A DNA stretch of 64,000 nucleotides from Leucobacter tenebrionis. GTDB taxonomy: Bacteria > Actinomycetota > Actinomycetes > Actinomycetales > Microbacteriaceae. The stretch lies in assembly GCF_019884725.1 (NCBI RefSeq), contig NZ_CP082322.1, positions 992,001 through 1,056,000 of the forward strand, written 5' to 3'. Shown one piece after another: positions 7,449-17,895 of this stretch; position 1 is the first letter of the stretch, and the number at the start of each line of letters is the position of its first letter. The notes under the pieces are model-generated. The model was not told where the DNA came from. It searched no databases and saw nothing but the letters and a program-made list of their open reading frames with translations. The position numbers and the translations under genes were made by a program.

Positions 7449-8570
7449 CTAGCGCTCTGCGTGCACGACGTCGACGCGCTGGAACTCCTTGAGCTCCGAG
7501 TAGCCCGTCGTCGCCATCGCCCGACGCAAAGCGCCGATCAGGTTGGCGCTGCCGTCGGCGACGTGCGCCGGCCCGTTCACGATCTCTGCGAGCGGCGCCA
7601 CCGGCGCGACGCGCATGCGCCTCCCCCGCGGCAGATCCTCGTGGTGCGCCTCCTGCCCCCAGTGCCACCCGCGGCCCGGGGCATCGGACGCCTTCGCGAG
7701 GGCGGCGCCCAGCATCACGGCGTCGGCGCCGCAGGCCATCGCCTTGATGAGGTCGCCCGAGGTGCCGAGGCCGCCGTCGGCGATCACGTGCACGTAACGG
7801 CCGCCCGACTCGTCGAGGTAGTCGCTGCGCGCCCCGGCGATATCGGCGATCGCGGTCGCCATGGGGGCGCGGATTCCGAGCGTCGCGCGGGTGGTCGAGG
7901 ACGCGCCGCCGCCGAACCCGACGAGCACGCCGGCGGCGCCGGTGCGCATGAGGTGGAGGGCCGACTGATAGGTGGCCGCTCCGCCGACGATGACGGGCAC
8001 GTCGAGCTCGTAGATGAACTGCTTGAGGTTGAGGGGCTCGAGCCCCTCCTTCGCCACGTGCTCGGCGGAGACGGTGTTGCCGCGGATCACGAACAGGTCG
8101 ACGCCGGCGTTCACCACCGTGTCCGTGAACTCCGCGGTGCGATGCGGCGAGAGCGCGCCCGCCACGGTCACCCCGGCGTCGCGGATCTCGCCCAGGCGGG
8201 CGGTGATGAGCTCGGGGCGGATCGGCGCGGCGTAGAGCTCGCGCATGCGGTGCACGGCCCGCACCTCGTCCTCGATGCCCGCGAGTTCGGCGAGCAGCGG
8301 CTCGGGATCCTCGTGCCGGGTCCAGAGGCCCTCGAGGTTGAGCACGCCCAGGCCGCCGAGACGCCCGAGCTCGATGGCCGTGGCGGGCGACATGACCGAG
8401 TCCATCGGCGCGCCGAGCACCGGGATGTCGAAGTGGAAGGCGTCGATCGACCACGAAGTCGAGACGAGCTCGGGGTCGCGGGTGCGCCGGGTCGGCACGA
8501 TGCCGATCTCGTCGAAGGTGTACACGCGGCGGGCGCGCTTGCCCCGCCCGATCTCGATCTCGTTGCTCAC
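7449..8570 (-). CDS. guaB3: GuaB3 family IMP dehydrogenase-related protein
   Basis: This 373-residue TIM-barrel protein is related to IMP dehydrogenase but has no CBS pair. The barrel glycine loops (PVIVGGAAT, ADGGLGTSG) are present. The IMPDH catalytic loop GPGSICTTR is replaced by a segment with ASSTTR, so the nucleophilic Cys is Ser here. Enzyme activity is therefore doubtful. The usual IMPDH, guaB, is encoded 5 kb away and has the Cys. GTG at 8570 follows a TAGACT box by 6 nt, suggesting a leaderless mRNA. The GGGAGG in that gap could alternatively be read as a very close ribosome site. SURF1 follows after a 15-nt spacer. Confidence 0.9.
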   Translation of the reverse strand: MSNEIEIGRGKRARRVYTFDEIGIVPTRRTRDPELVSTSWSIDAFHFDIPVLGAPMDSVMSPATAIELGRLGGLGVLNLEGLWTRHEDPEPLLAELAGIEDEVRAVHRMRELYAAPIRPELITARLGEIRDAGVTVAGALSPHRTAEFTDTVVNAGVDLFVIRGNTVSAEHVAKEGLEPLNLKQFIYELDVPVIVGGAATYQSALHLMRTGAAGVLVGFGGGASSTTRATLGIRAPMATAIADIAGARSDYLDESGGRYVHVIADGGLGTSGDLIKAMACGADAVMLGAALAKASDAPGRGWHWGQEAHHEDLPRGRRMRVAPVAPLAEIVNGPAHVADGSANLIGALRRAMATTGYSELKEFQRVDVVHAER

Positions 8571-8576
8571 CCTCCC

Positions 8577-8582
8577 AGTCTA
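8577..8582 (-). promoter_or_regulatory. -10 box for leaderless guaB3 mRNA
   Basis: TAGACT on the minus strand ends 6 nt before the GTG start at 8570. Confidence 0.5.
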
Positions 8583-8622
8583 CCGGGCCTCTCCTGTGCG
8601 GCGTCCCCGACCGGAACGGTTC

Positions 8623-8656
8623 GGGGCGACGGGCGGCCGAAGCCGTCCGCCGCCCC
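8623..8656 (-). terminator. Hairpin after the actP-type gene
   Basis: An imperfect 15-bp GC stem (8623-8637 with 8642-8656, two mismatches) closes a CGAA loop just beyond the symporter stop codon. There is no T-tract. It would end the acetate/propionate operon before guaB3. Confidence 0.45.
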
Positions 8657-8670
8657 TGCGCTTCAGCGAC

Positions 8671-10287
8671 TCAGTGCTGCACGGGCGGCTCCGCGCCGTG
8701 GCCGGTGAGCGCGCGCACCTCCATCTCGGCGGCCAGCTTCTTCGACTCTCGCCCGGAGTCGGTGATCGAGCCCAGCCATCCGAGCAGGAAGCCGAGCGGG
8801 ATCGAGATGATGCCCGGGTTCTTCAGCGGGATGAAGGCGAAGTCCACGCCGTCGCCCAGCATCGCGGTGGGATCGCCGGAGACCACCGGCGAGAATGCGA
8901 TCAGCAGCACGGCGGAGATCAGTCCGCCCAGCATCGACCACACGGCTCCGCGGGTGGTGAACCGGCTCCAGAACAGCGAGTAGAGGATCGTCGGCAGGTT
9001 CGCGGAGGCGGCGACCGCGAAGGCGAGCGCCACGAGGAACGCGATGTTCTGCCCCTGCACGCCGATGCCGCCGAGGATCGCGGCCGCGCCGATCACGAGG
9101 GTCGTGATCTTCGCGACCCGCACCTCCTGCTTCGCCGACGCCTGCCCCCGCTTCATCACGCTGTTGTAGATGTCGTGAGCGAACGAGGCCGACGCCGTGA
9201 TGGTGAGGCCGGCGACCACCGCGAGGATCGTGGCGAACGCCACCGCCGAGATGAAGCCGAGCAGCAGCGGGCCGCCGAGGTGGAGCGCGAGCAGCGGCGC
9301 GGCCGAGTTCTGCCCGCCCGGGGCATTCGCGATGGTCTCGGGGCCGACGAGCGCCGCGGCGCCGTACCCCAGCACCAGCGTGAACAGGTAGAAGACGCCG
9401 ATCAGCCAGATCGCCCACACGACCGAGCGCCGCGCCTCCTTCGCCGTCGGCACCGTGTAGAAGCGCATCAGCACGTGCGGCAGGCCGGCGGTGCCGAGCA
9501 CCAGGGCGAGCGCGAGCGATACGAAGTCGATCGGATTCGCCCCGTACTGCAGACCGGGGGCAAGGATCGCCGTACCGTTCGTGTTCTCGGGGTTGTTCAC
9601 GGCTGCGTCGAGCACGGCCCCGAAGTTGAATCCGTTGAGCGCGAGCACCCAGACGGTCATCGCGCAGGCACCGGCGATCAGCAGCACGGCCTTGATGATC
9701 TGCACCCAGGTGGTGCCCTTCATGCCTCCGATGAGCACGTAGAAGATCATCACGACACCGACCACCGCGATGACGAGCGACTGGCCCAGCTTGTCGTCGA
9801 TCCCGAGCAGCAGCGACACGAGACCGCCCGCTCCCGCCATCTGCGCGAGCAGGTAGAAGAAGCACACCGCGAGCGTCGTGAGCGCTGCTGCCATGCGCAC
9901 CGGCTTCTGCCGCAGTCGGAACGACAGCACGTCGGCCATCGTGAACTTGGCGGTGTTGCGCATGAGCTCGGCGACGAGCAGCAGCGCTACGAGCCACGCG
10001 ACGAGGAACCCGATCGAGTACAGGAAGCCGTCGTAGCCGTTGATGGCGATCGCCCCGCAGATGCCGAGGAACGACGCCGCCGAGAGGTAGTCCCCGGCGA
10101 TCGCGAGGCCGTTCTGTCTCCCGGAGAACGAGCGACCGCCCGCGTAGAAGTCGGCCGCGCTCTTGTTGTTGCGGCTGGCGCGGATCACGATCACCATCGT
10201 CACCGCGACGAAGGCGAGGAAGATGCCGATGTTCAGCACAGGGTTCTGCTGACCCGCCTCCTGGAAGTGGAAGATCGTGGTATTCAT
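8671..10287 (-). CDS. actP: Cation/acetate (monocarboxylate) symporter, SSS family
   Basis: This 538-residue protein has about 13 hydrophobic helices and the sodium:solute symporter pattern of ActP/MctC. The early segment with AGGRSFSGRQNGLAIAGDYL is typical of acetate permeases. It should take up acetate, propionate or pyruvate with a cation. Its ATG overlaps the stop codon of the DUF485 gene (ATGA at 10284-10287), so the two are translationally coupled. This pair, followed upstream by an acyl-CoA synthetase, is the classic uptake-and-activation arrangement. The exact substrate cannot be fixed from sequence. Confidence 0.9.
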   Translation of the reverse strand: MNTTIFHFQEAGQQNPVLNIGIFLAFVAVTMVIVIRASRNNKSAADFYAGGRSFSGRQNGLAIAGDYLSAASFLGICGAIAINGYDGFLYSIGFLVAWLVALLLVAELMRNTAKFTMADVLSFRLRQKPVRMAAALTTLAVCFFYLLAQMAGAGGLVSLLLGIDDKLGQSLVIAVVGVVMIFYVLIGGMKGTTWVQIIKAVLLIAGACAMTVWVLALNGFNFGAVLDAAVNNPENTNGTAILAPGLQYGANPIDFVSLALALVLGTAGLPHVLMRFYTVPTAKEARRSVVWAIWLIGVFYLFTLVLGYGAAALVGPETIANAPGGQNSAAPLLALHLGGPLLLGFISAVAFATILAVVAGLTITASASFAHDIYNSVMKRGQASAKQEVRVAKITTLVIGAAAILGGIGVQGQNIAFLVALAFAVAASANLPTILYSLFWSRFTTRGAVWSMLGGLISAVLLIAFSPVVSGDPTAMLGDGVDFAFIPLKNPGIISIPLGFLLGWLGSITDSGRESKKLAAEMEVRALTGHGAEPPVQH

Positions 10288-10694
10288 CGCGCGCCTCCCT
10301 CGGTGTCGGTCGGATCGTCATCGGTGCGTCGGCCGATCGAGCCGCCGCTCGCGGAGCGCTCGATATCCTCGAGCTCGGCACGCAGCGCGACGGTGGCGGG
10401 ATCGAGCCGCTTGTTGGCGAACGATACGTACCACATGGTGATGCCGAAGGTCGTGATGAACTGCGCCAGGCCGAGCCACAGCCCGACGTTCAAACCGAGC
10501 AGGGGCTGCGCCATGAACTCGTGGGCGTACGCGGCGAGCACGACGTACAGCAGGAACCAGATCATGAACGCCGCTGCGAGCGGGAACACGAAGCGCCGGA
10601 ACCGGTGCTTGTACTCCTGGAACTCGGGTCGCCCCTGGAATGCTTCGTAGTCGATGGGGGTGGTTTCCTCGAACCCCCGGGGTTCATTGGACAT
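10284..10694 (-). CDS. DUF485 small membrane protein (symporter partner)
   Basis: This 136-residue protein has a hydrophilic N-terminus and two transmembrane helices (about 40-60 and 70-95). A conserved motif with TTFGITMWY and ANKRLDP follows. DUF485 (YjcH-like) proteins nearly always sit directly upstream of an ActP-type symporter and are thought to be accessory subunits. ATG at 10694 has a strong AGGAGG ribosome site. The long open frame reaching back over the acyl-CoA synthetase is only an antiphase frame. The acyl-CoA synthetase ends 47 nt upstream, so the three genes probably form one operon. Confidence 0.88.
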   Translation of the reverse strand: MSNEPRGFEETTPIDYEAFQGRPEFQEYKHRFRRFVFPLAAAFMIWFLLYVVLAAYAHEFMAQPLLGLNVGLWLGLAQFITTFGITMWYVSFANKRLDPATVALRAELEDIERSASGGSIGRRTDDDPTDTEGGAR

Positions 10695-10741
10695 GGGGCC
10701 TCCTTGCCTCATGGGAATTGCGGAACACGGGAGAGGATCGC

Positions 10742-12721
10742 TCAGCGCGGCACCGGCACCGCCTGCGTCGGCGGTGCCGACACCGTGCCGCCGAGCGCCT
10801 CGATCAGGGCGTCGATGACGGTGGGATCCTCGATGGTAGCGGGCACGCGGTACTCCTCGCCGTCCACGATCTGCCGGATGGTCTTGCGCAGGATCTTGCC
10901 CGAGCGGGTCTTCGGCAGCCGGTCCACCACGGTCACGTCGCGGAACGCCGCGACGGGCCCGATGTGCTCGCGCACCATCCGCACCAGTTCGGCGGCGAGA
11001 TCCTCGCGCACGACGTCCTCGCCGTGTTTGAGCGTGACGAATCCCGCGGCCCGCTGCCCCTTGAGCTCGTCGTGCACGCCGATCACGGCGCACTCCGCGA
11101 CCGCCGGGTGGCGCGTCAGCACCTCTTCCAGCGATCCCGTCGAGAGCCGGTGCCCGGCGACGTTGATCACGTCGTCGGTGCGGCCCATGACGAAGAGATA
11201 GCCGTCCTCGTCGTAGTACCCGGCGTCGCCGGTCGCGTAGTAGCCGGGGAACGCCGAAAGGTAGGAGTCGACGAAGCGCTGCTCGCTGCCCCAGATACCG
11301 AGCAGCGCACCCGGCGCGAGCGGCAGTTTGATAGCGATATTGCCCTCGACTCCGGGAGCCGTGACGTCGTCGCCCTTCGAGTCGACGATGCGCACGTCGA
11401 ATCCGGGCATCGGTACGGAGGTCGACCCGGCCTTGGCGGGCAGCGTCTCGATGCCCAACGGGTTCGCGCAGATCATCCAACCGGTCTCCGTCTGCCACCA
11501 GTGGTCCACCACCGGAACTCCGAGGCCGTCGTTGATCCAGTGCCAGGTCTCGGGATCCATCCGCTCCCCCGCCAGGTAGATCGCTCGCAGCGACGACAGG
11601 TCGTACCCCGCGAGCTCCTCGAGCTCGGGATCCTCGCGCCGGATCGCACGGAGCGCCGTCGGGGCCGTGGAGAGGATCTTCGCCCCGTAGCTCGAGAGGA
11701 TGCGCCAGAAGGCCCCGGGATCCGGGGTGCCCACCGGCTTGCCCTCGTAGAGCACCGTCGTACCGCCCGCGAGCAGCGGGCCGTAGACGATGAACGAGTG
11801 CCCGACCACCCATCCGACGTCGGACGCCGTGAAGATCGTGTCGCCCGGCCCGAAGTCGTAGATGTTGCGCATCGCCCAGCTGAGGCCCACGGCGTATCCG
11901 CCGCTGTCGCGCACGACGCCCTTCGGGCTGCCCGTGGTGCCCGAGGTATAGAGGATGTAGAGCGGGTCCTCCGAGCGCACGGGCACGGGATCCGCCGGCA
12001 CCGCGGCCTCCTCGAGAGCCGCCCAGTCGTACCAGGCGATCTCGCGTTCGCCGGCGAAGTCGGCCGCCGAGCCCGGCACCGCCTCGCGGTCGCGGACGAT
12101 CACGGACTCCACCCCCGAAGCCTGCCCGCCCGCGATCTCGAGCGCCCGCTGCACGAGCGGCAGGTACTCCACCGTGCGATTCGGTTCGAGGCCGCCCGAG
12201 GCGGTGACGATGACCCGCGGTCTCGCGTCGACGATCCGCACCGCCAGCTCGTTCGCGGCGAAGCCACCGAACACGACCGAGTGGATGGCGCCGATGCGCG
12301 CGCAGGCCAGCATGGCCACGACCGCCTCCGGCGTCATCGGCAGGTAGATCAGCACGCGGTCGCCCGCCGCGACGCCACGCTCCCGCAGCACGCCGGCGAA
12401 GCGCGCCACCCGATCGCGGAGGTGCTCGTAGCTGATGGCAGCCCGAGTGCCCGTCATCGCGGAGTCGTAGATCAGCGCGGTCTCGGCGCCCCGGCCCGCA
12501 TCGACATGGCGGTCGAGCGCGTTGTAGCAGACGTTCAGGGTGCCGTCGGGAAACCAGCGCCACTCGCTCGGGCTGCGCTCATCGAGCGCGCGGGTCGGCG
12601 CGGTGTCCCACGACACGCTCTCGGCCGCCTCCAACCAGAAGCCCTCGCGATCCGCGATGCTCCTCGCGTAGACATCGGGGTAGCGCGTTCCCGGCCTATG
12701 GATCGATGTTGCTGTGCTCAC
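10742..12721 (-). CDS. prpE: Propionyl-/acetyl-CoA synthetase (AMP-forming)
   Basis: This 659-residue ANL-superfamily ligase activates short-chain acids to acyl-CoA through an acyl-AMP. It has the A3 motif YTSGTTGSPKG (258-268), the A5-like WWQTETGW and the C-terminal lysine signature KTRSGKILRK, where the acetylatable Lys lies. The segments TASGGLEPNR and KPVGTPDPGAFWRI are more like propionyl-CoA synthetase PrpE than Acs, so propionate or broad specificity is inferred. It heads the operon with DUF485 and the symporter and is divergent from the GAF-LuxR regulator. Confidence 0.87.
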   Translation of the reverse strand: MSTATSIHRPGTRYPDVYARSIADREGFWLEAAESVSWDTAPTRALDERSPSEWRWFPDGTLNVCYNALDRHVDAGRGAETALIYDSAMTGTRAAISYEHLRDRVARFAGVLRERGVAAGDRVLIYLPMTPEAVVAMLACARIGAIHSVVFGGFAANELAVRIVDARPRVIVTASGGLEPNRTVEYLPLVQRALEIAGGQASGVESVIVRDREAVPGSAADFAGEREIAWYDWAALEEAAVPADPVPVRSEDPLYILYTSGTTGSPKGVVRDSGGYAVGLSWAMRNIYDFGPGDTIFTASDVGWVVGHSFIVYGPLLAGGTTVLYEGKPVGTPDPGAFWRILSSYGAKILSTAPTALRAIRREDPELEELAGYDLSSLRAIYLAGERMDPETWHWINDGLGVPVVDHWWQTETGWMICANPLGIETLPAKAGSTSVPMPGFDVRIVDSKGDDVTAPGVEGNIAIKLPLAPGALLGIWGSEQRFVDSYLSAFPGYYATGDAGYYDEDGYLFVMGRTDDVINVAGHRLSTGSLEEVLTRHPAVAECAVIGVHDELKGQRAAGFVTLKHGEDVVREDLAAELVRMVREHIGPVAAFRDVTVVDRLPKTRSGKILRKTIRQIVDGEEYRVPATIEDPTVIDALIEALGGTVSAPPTQAVPVPR

Positions 12722-12742
12722 TCATTTCTCCTTTGAAATCCC

Positions 12743-12777
12743 GCGACGACCTCGTCGCTGTGTGCGTGGATTAGGCT
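12743..12777. promoter_or_regulatory. Divergent control region of the acyl-CoA synthetase and LuxR genes
   Basis: The 103-bp spacer contains a 7-bp dyad GCGACGA-cc-TCGTCGC (12743-12758). A TAGGCT box (12772-12777) is placed as a -10 for the regulator. The short G- or C-run half-sites known for RamA are not obvious here. A role as operator is inference. Confidence 0.35.
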
Positions 12778-12824
12778 ATTGAGCACAGGAGTTCAGGCAA
12801 TACCCTCGAAAGTTGGTAGTCCCG

Positions 12825-13766
12825 ATGCAGCGACTGAATCCACAAGAGCACCAGAGCCTGCTCGAACTCGCCGTTGCCGAATTCGCCGCGTCGACGGGGT
12901 TCCCCCTGGCATTCGGCGGGTTCGAATCGCGCGGATCGGCGACCGTCACGGCGATCACCGGCCACCGCACCCTGAGCCTTCGCGGGCTCTGCGTGCAGAC
13001 CGGACGCGGTCTCGGCGGCCGGGCGATGGCCGAGTGCCGACCGCGCCTGACCATGGACTATCAGCACTCGCGGCACATCACCCACGACTACGACGCCCAG
13101 GTGCTCGGCGAGGGCATCGTGACGCTCTTCGCGTTCCCCGTGCTCGTCGACGGCATCCCTCGCGCGGTGCTCTACGGAGGCGCGCGCGAGGGAACCCTCG
13201 CCGGTGCCGAGTTCGCGCAGTCCGCGGCGGCGGTCAGCGCCGAGTTCGCGCGGGAGATCAAGATGCAGGACGAGATCGAGCGGCGCGCCGCACGTCTCGC
13301 GGCGCGGCTCACCGCGGAGCGGGAATCACGTGGGTTGCCCGGCCCTGCGCTCGAGGCGCTGCGCAGCAGCCACGCCGAGTTGCGAAGCATCGCCGCGGCC
13401 GTACCCGATCCGGCGCTCCGGGCGCGCATCGCAGAGGTCGAACGCAGGCTCGCCTCGCTCGACGCTGAACCGGGTCGCTCCCGCGCGGACCGGCCCTCGG
13501 GCGCGGTCGAGACCCCGAGCGGATCGGAGGCGTCCGTGAGGTCACGGACGCCGTGCTCGGACAGCGAGCCGGTGAAGCTGACGGCCCGCGAACTCGACGT
13601 GATCTCCCACGCCGCGCTCGGCAGCACCAACGCCGAGATCGGTCGCGCCCTCGGTCTCACCGAGAGCACCATCAAGAGCTATCTCAAGACGGCCATGGCG
13701 AAGCTCGAGGCATCCACCCGCCACGCCGCGGTGTCCGCAGCACGCATGCAGGGGCTGATCCCCTGA
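12825..13766 (+). CDS. GAF-type LuxR family transcriptional regulator (RamA-like)
   Basis: This protein of about 313 residues has an N-terminal GAF-like sensor region (about 15-125), an Ala/Arg/Glu-rich helical linker (130-220) and a C-terminal LuxR helix-turn-helix. The helix-turn-helix is about 250-295, with the hallmark LTARELDVI and NAEIGRALGLTESTIKSYL. The same order is found in RamA, which activates acetate genes in Corynebacterium glutamicum. Its place divergent from the acyl-CoA synthetase and acetate symporter fits that role. Function is inferred from architecture and context. A TTG at 12813 is an alternative start; ATG at 12825 is preferred, though its ribosome site is weak. Confidence 0.8.
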   Translation: MQRLNPQEHQSLLELAVAEFAASTGFPLAFGGFESRGSATVTAITGHRTLSLRGLCVQTGRGLGGRAMAECRPRLTMDYQHSRHITHDYDAQVLGEGIVTLFAFPVLVDGIPRAVLYGGAREGTLAGAEFAQSAAAVSAEFAREIKMQDEIERRAARLAARLTAERESRGLPGPALEALRSSHAELRSIAAAVPDPALRARIAEVERRLASLDAEPGRSRADRPSGAVETPSGSEASVRSRTPCSDSEPVKLTARELDVISHAALGSTNAEIGRALGLTESTIKSYLKTAMAKLEASTRHAAVSAARMQGLIP

Positions 13767-13781
13767 CCGGGAATCAGCCCC
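13751..13781. terminator. Terminator hairpin holding the LuxR stop codon in its loop
   Basis: GGGGCTGATCCC (13751-13762) pairs with 13769-13781 with one bulged base. The regulator's TGA stop (13764-13766) lies in the loop. It separates this gene from convergent guaB. Confidence 0.6.
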
Positions 13782-13795
13782 GAGCGAGCTATTCC

Positions 13796-13825
13796 GTCAT
13801 CCTGCGCGAAGTCGCAGGATCTCGG
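13796..13825. repeat. REP-like palindromic intergenic repeat, copy 1
   Basis: This 30-nt element (GTCATCCTGCG...CGCAGGATCTCGG) has CCTGCG/CGCAGG arms. Related copies lie at 21176-21212, 34678-34714 and, inverted, 34718-34753. It lies between convergent luxR and guaB. Confidence 0.65.
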
Positions 13826-13826
13826 C

Positions 13827-16358
<2,532 letters not shown>

Positions 16359-16375
16359 TCAGCCAGGGCACGCAT

Positions 16376-16413
16376 AGAGCCGGGCCCCGATCATGAGATC
16401 GGAGCCCGGCTCT
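16376..16413 (-). terminator. Terminator hairpin after groES
   Basis: A 17-bp stem with one G-U pair (16376-16392 with 16397-16413) and an ATGA loop starts 16 bases after the groES stop codon. There is no clear T-tract. Confidence 0.65.
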
Positions 16414-16429
16414 GAACGGAAACGAGCGT

Positions 16430-16726
16430 TTAGCGCTCGACGACCGCGAGGATGTCGCGGGCCGAGAGGACCAGGTAGTCGTCGCCGCCGACCTTGACCT
16501 CGGTGCCGCCGAACTTCGAGTAGATCACGATATCGCCGACGTTGACGTCGAGCGGGATGCGGGTGCCGCTGTCCGCGACGCGGCCGGGGCCCACTGCGAC
16601 GACCTCGCCCTCCTGCGGCTTCTCCTTGGCGCTATCCGGAATCACCAGACCGGACGCGGTGGTCTGCTCTGCCTCGACCTGCTTGATGACGATACGATCC
16701 TCGAGCGGCTTGATGGCTACCGACAC
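16430..16726 (-). CDS. groES: Co-chaperonin GroES (Hsp10)
   Basis: This 98-residue protein caps the GroEL folding chamber. The N-terminus [11 protein letters not shown], the mobile-loop region and the C-terminal [14 protein letters not shown] match the family, and length is normal. The GTG at 16726 has AGAGGT seven bases upstream. No groEL lies next to it, so the chaperonin itself must be encoded elsewhere. A CIRCE operator about 80 bp upstream indicates HrcA repression and heat-shock induction. Confidence 0.97.
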   Translation of the reverse strand: MSVAIKPLEDRIVIKQVEAEQTTASGLVIPDSAKEKPQEGEVVAVGPGRVADSGTRIPLDVNVGDIVIYSKFGGTEVKVGGDDYLVLSARDILAVVER

Positions 16727-16807
16727 GGTTGACCTCTTTCCAATGTCTGAAGGTTCTCTCGCGCTCGCCCCGTGCGAGCGCGCCTACAGCAGAGTTTAGG
16801 ACCCTCG

Positions 16808-16834
16808 TTGGCACTCTCGCAAGGGGAGTGCCAA
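16808..16834. promoter_or_regulatory. CIRCE operator (HrcA site) upstream of groES
   Basis: TTGGCACTC (16808-16816) and GAGTGCCAA (16826-16834) form a perfect 9-bp inverted repeat with the canonical 9-nt spacer. This matches the CIRCE element bound by HrcA. It lies 81 bp upstream of the groES start codon. Confidence 0.93.
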
Positions 16835-16914
16835 TTCGCGATCCGAGGATCGCCGAAAGCGAACGGGATCCGCGTCCGCGCGACGCGCCCCGCGACCTCC
16901 GCGACCGCGCCGCC

Positions 16915-16920
16915 TACAAT
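16915..16920 (+). promoter_or_regulatory. -10 box of the first DUF4190 gene
   Basis: TACAAT is a near-consensus -10 hexamer 61 bp upstream of the ATG at 16982. The matching -35 region is weak. Confidence 0.4.
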
Positions 16921-16981
16921 CGAAGGGACAGCCGATGCGCCCCGGGCGGATCGGGAGCCCGCAACCGCTCGAGGAGCAGTC

Positions 16982-17419
16982 ATGACCACCCCGAACCCTC
17001 CCCAGCAGCCAGAACGCAGCGCCCCGTCCCCGACCGCGCCGCAGTACTCGCAGACCCCGCAGGGCGGCGCGCCCCAGGCGAGCACGGCGGCACCCCGGTA
17101 CCAGCAGCCCGCGCAGCAGGCCCCCTACCGCCCGCAGCCGGCCACCGCGACGACGCTCGGCGCCACCAACACGTACGCCGTGCTGGCCGTCATCTTCGGC
17201 TTCCTGGTGCCCATCGCCGGCATCGTCTTCGGGCACATGGGCCTCTCCCAGATCAAGCGCACCGGCGATCCCGGCCGAGGCCTGGCGCTGACCGGCCTCA
17301 TCGTGGGCTACGCCTACTTCGCCCTCATCGCGATCCTCATCTTCCTCTACATCAGCTTCTTCGTGATGATGTTCGCGGCCATGGGCAGCGCCTTCTCCAG
17401 CAGCGACCTCTACTACTGA
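16982..17419 (+). CDS. DUF4190 domain membrane protein (first of three)
   Basis: This 145-residue protein has a Pro/Gln-rich cytoplasmic tail of about 60 residues, then two transmembrane helices. Between them lies the DUF4190 signature GHMGLSQIKRTG. The C-terminus is short and acidic (SSSDLYY). ATG at 16982 has GAGGAG upstream. The family is abundant in actinomycetes and has no known function. It is followed after 48 bp by a paralogue with the same layout, and a third copy lies at 19.5 kb on the other strand. Confidence 0.85.
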   Translation: MTTPNPPQQPERSAPSPTAPQYSQTPQGGAPQASTAAPRYQQPAQQAPYRPQPATATTLGATNTYAVLAVIFGFLVPIAGIVFGHMGLSQIKRTGDPGRGLALTGLIVGYAYFALIAILIFLYISFFVMMFAAMGSAFSSSDLYY

Positions 17420-17467
17420 TCCGACTCTCGACCCGGGCCTCCCGCGCCTCTCGAAAGGAAACTCGCA

Positions 17468-17875
17468 GTGTCCCAGAACCAGCCCTCCAACGGCGACGAC
17501 GCCCAGCCCGGCTACGCACCCCCGCAGCCGCAATACGCACCTCCGCAGCCGCAGTACCAGCAGCCCTACGGGCAGCAGGCTCCCTACCAGGTCTACCCGC
17601 CGGCCGCGCCGACCAACGTCCTGGCCATCGTCTCGATGATCGCCAGCATCGTCGGATTCTTCACCTTCGCGATCTTCGCCGTCGCCGGCGTCATCATGGG
17701 GCACATCTCACTGAACCAGATCAAGCGCACCGGTGAGAACGGGCGCGGCATGGCCATCGCGGGCCTCATCGTCGGCTATGCGGCGATCGGCTTCTGGGTG
17801 CTGATCCTGCTCTTCTACGTGCTCATCATCGTGGTGGGGCTCGGGATCGCGGGCGCATCGAGCGGCAGCTTCTGA
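17468..17875 (+). CDS. DUF4190 domain membrane protein (second of three)
   Basis: This 135-residue paralogue of the preceding gene has a tail rich in Tyr-Ala-Pro-Pro-Gln-Pro-Gln repeats (about 15-45) and two transmembrane helices. The signature GHISLNQIKRTGENGRGM links the helices. The GTG at 17468 is preceded by GAAAGGAAA. It probably shares a transcript with the gene before it and with the methyltransferase gene 20 bp after it. Function is unknown; a small envelope protein is likely from topology. Confidence 0.85.
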   Translation: MSQNQPSNGDDAQPGYAPPQPQYAPPQPQYQQPYGQQAPYQVYPPAAPTNVLAIVSMIASIVGFFTFAIFAVAGVIMGHISLNQIKRTGENGRGMAIAGLIVGYAAIGFWVLILLFYVLIIVVGLGIAGASSGSF

Positions 17876-17895
17876 GCGGGCGGCGCTCCCCCGAG

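Noticed and set aside
10640-12736. 698-codon plus-strand open frame
   Set aside because: It is antisense to the acyl-CoA synthetase, whose motifs are complete.
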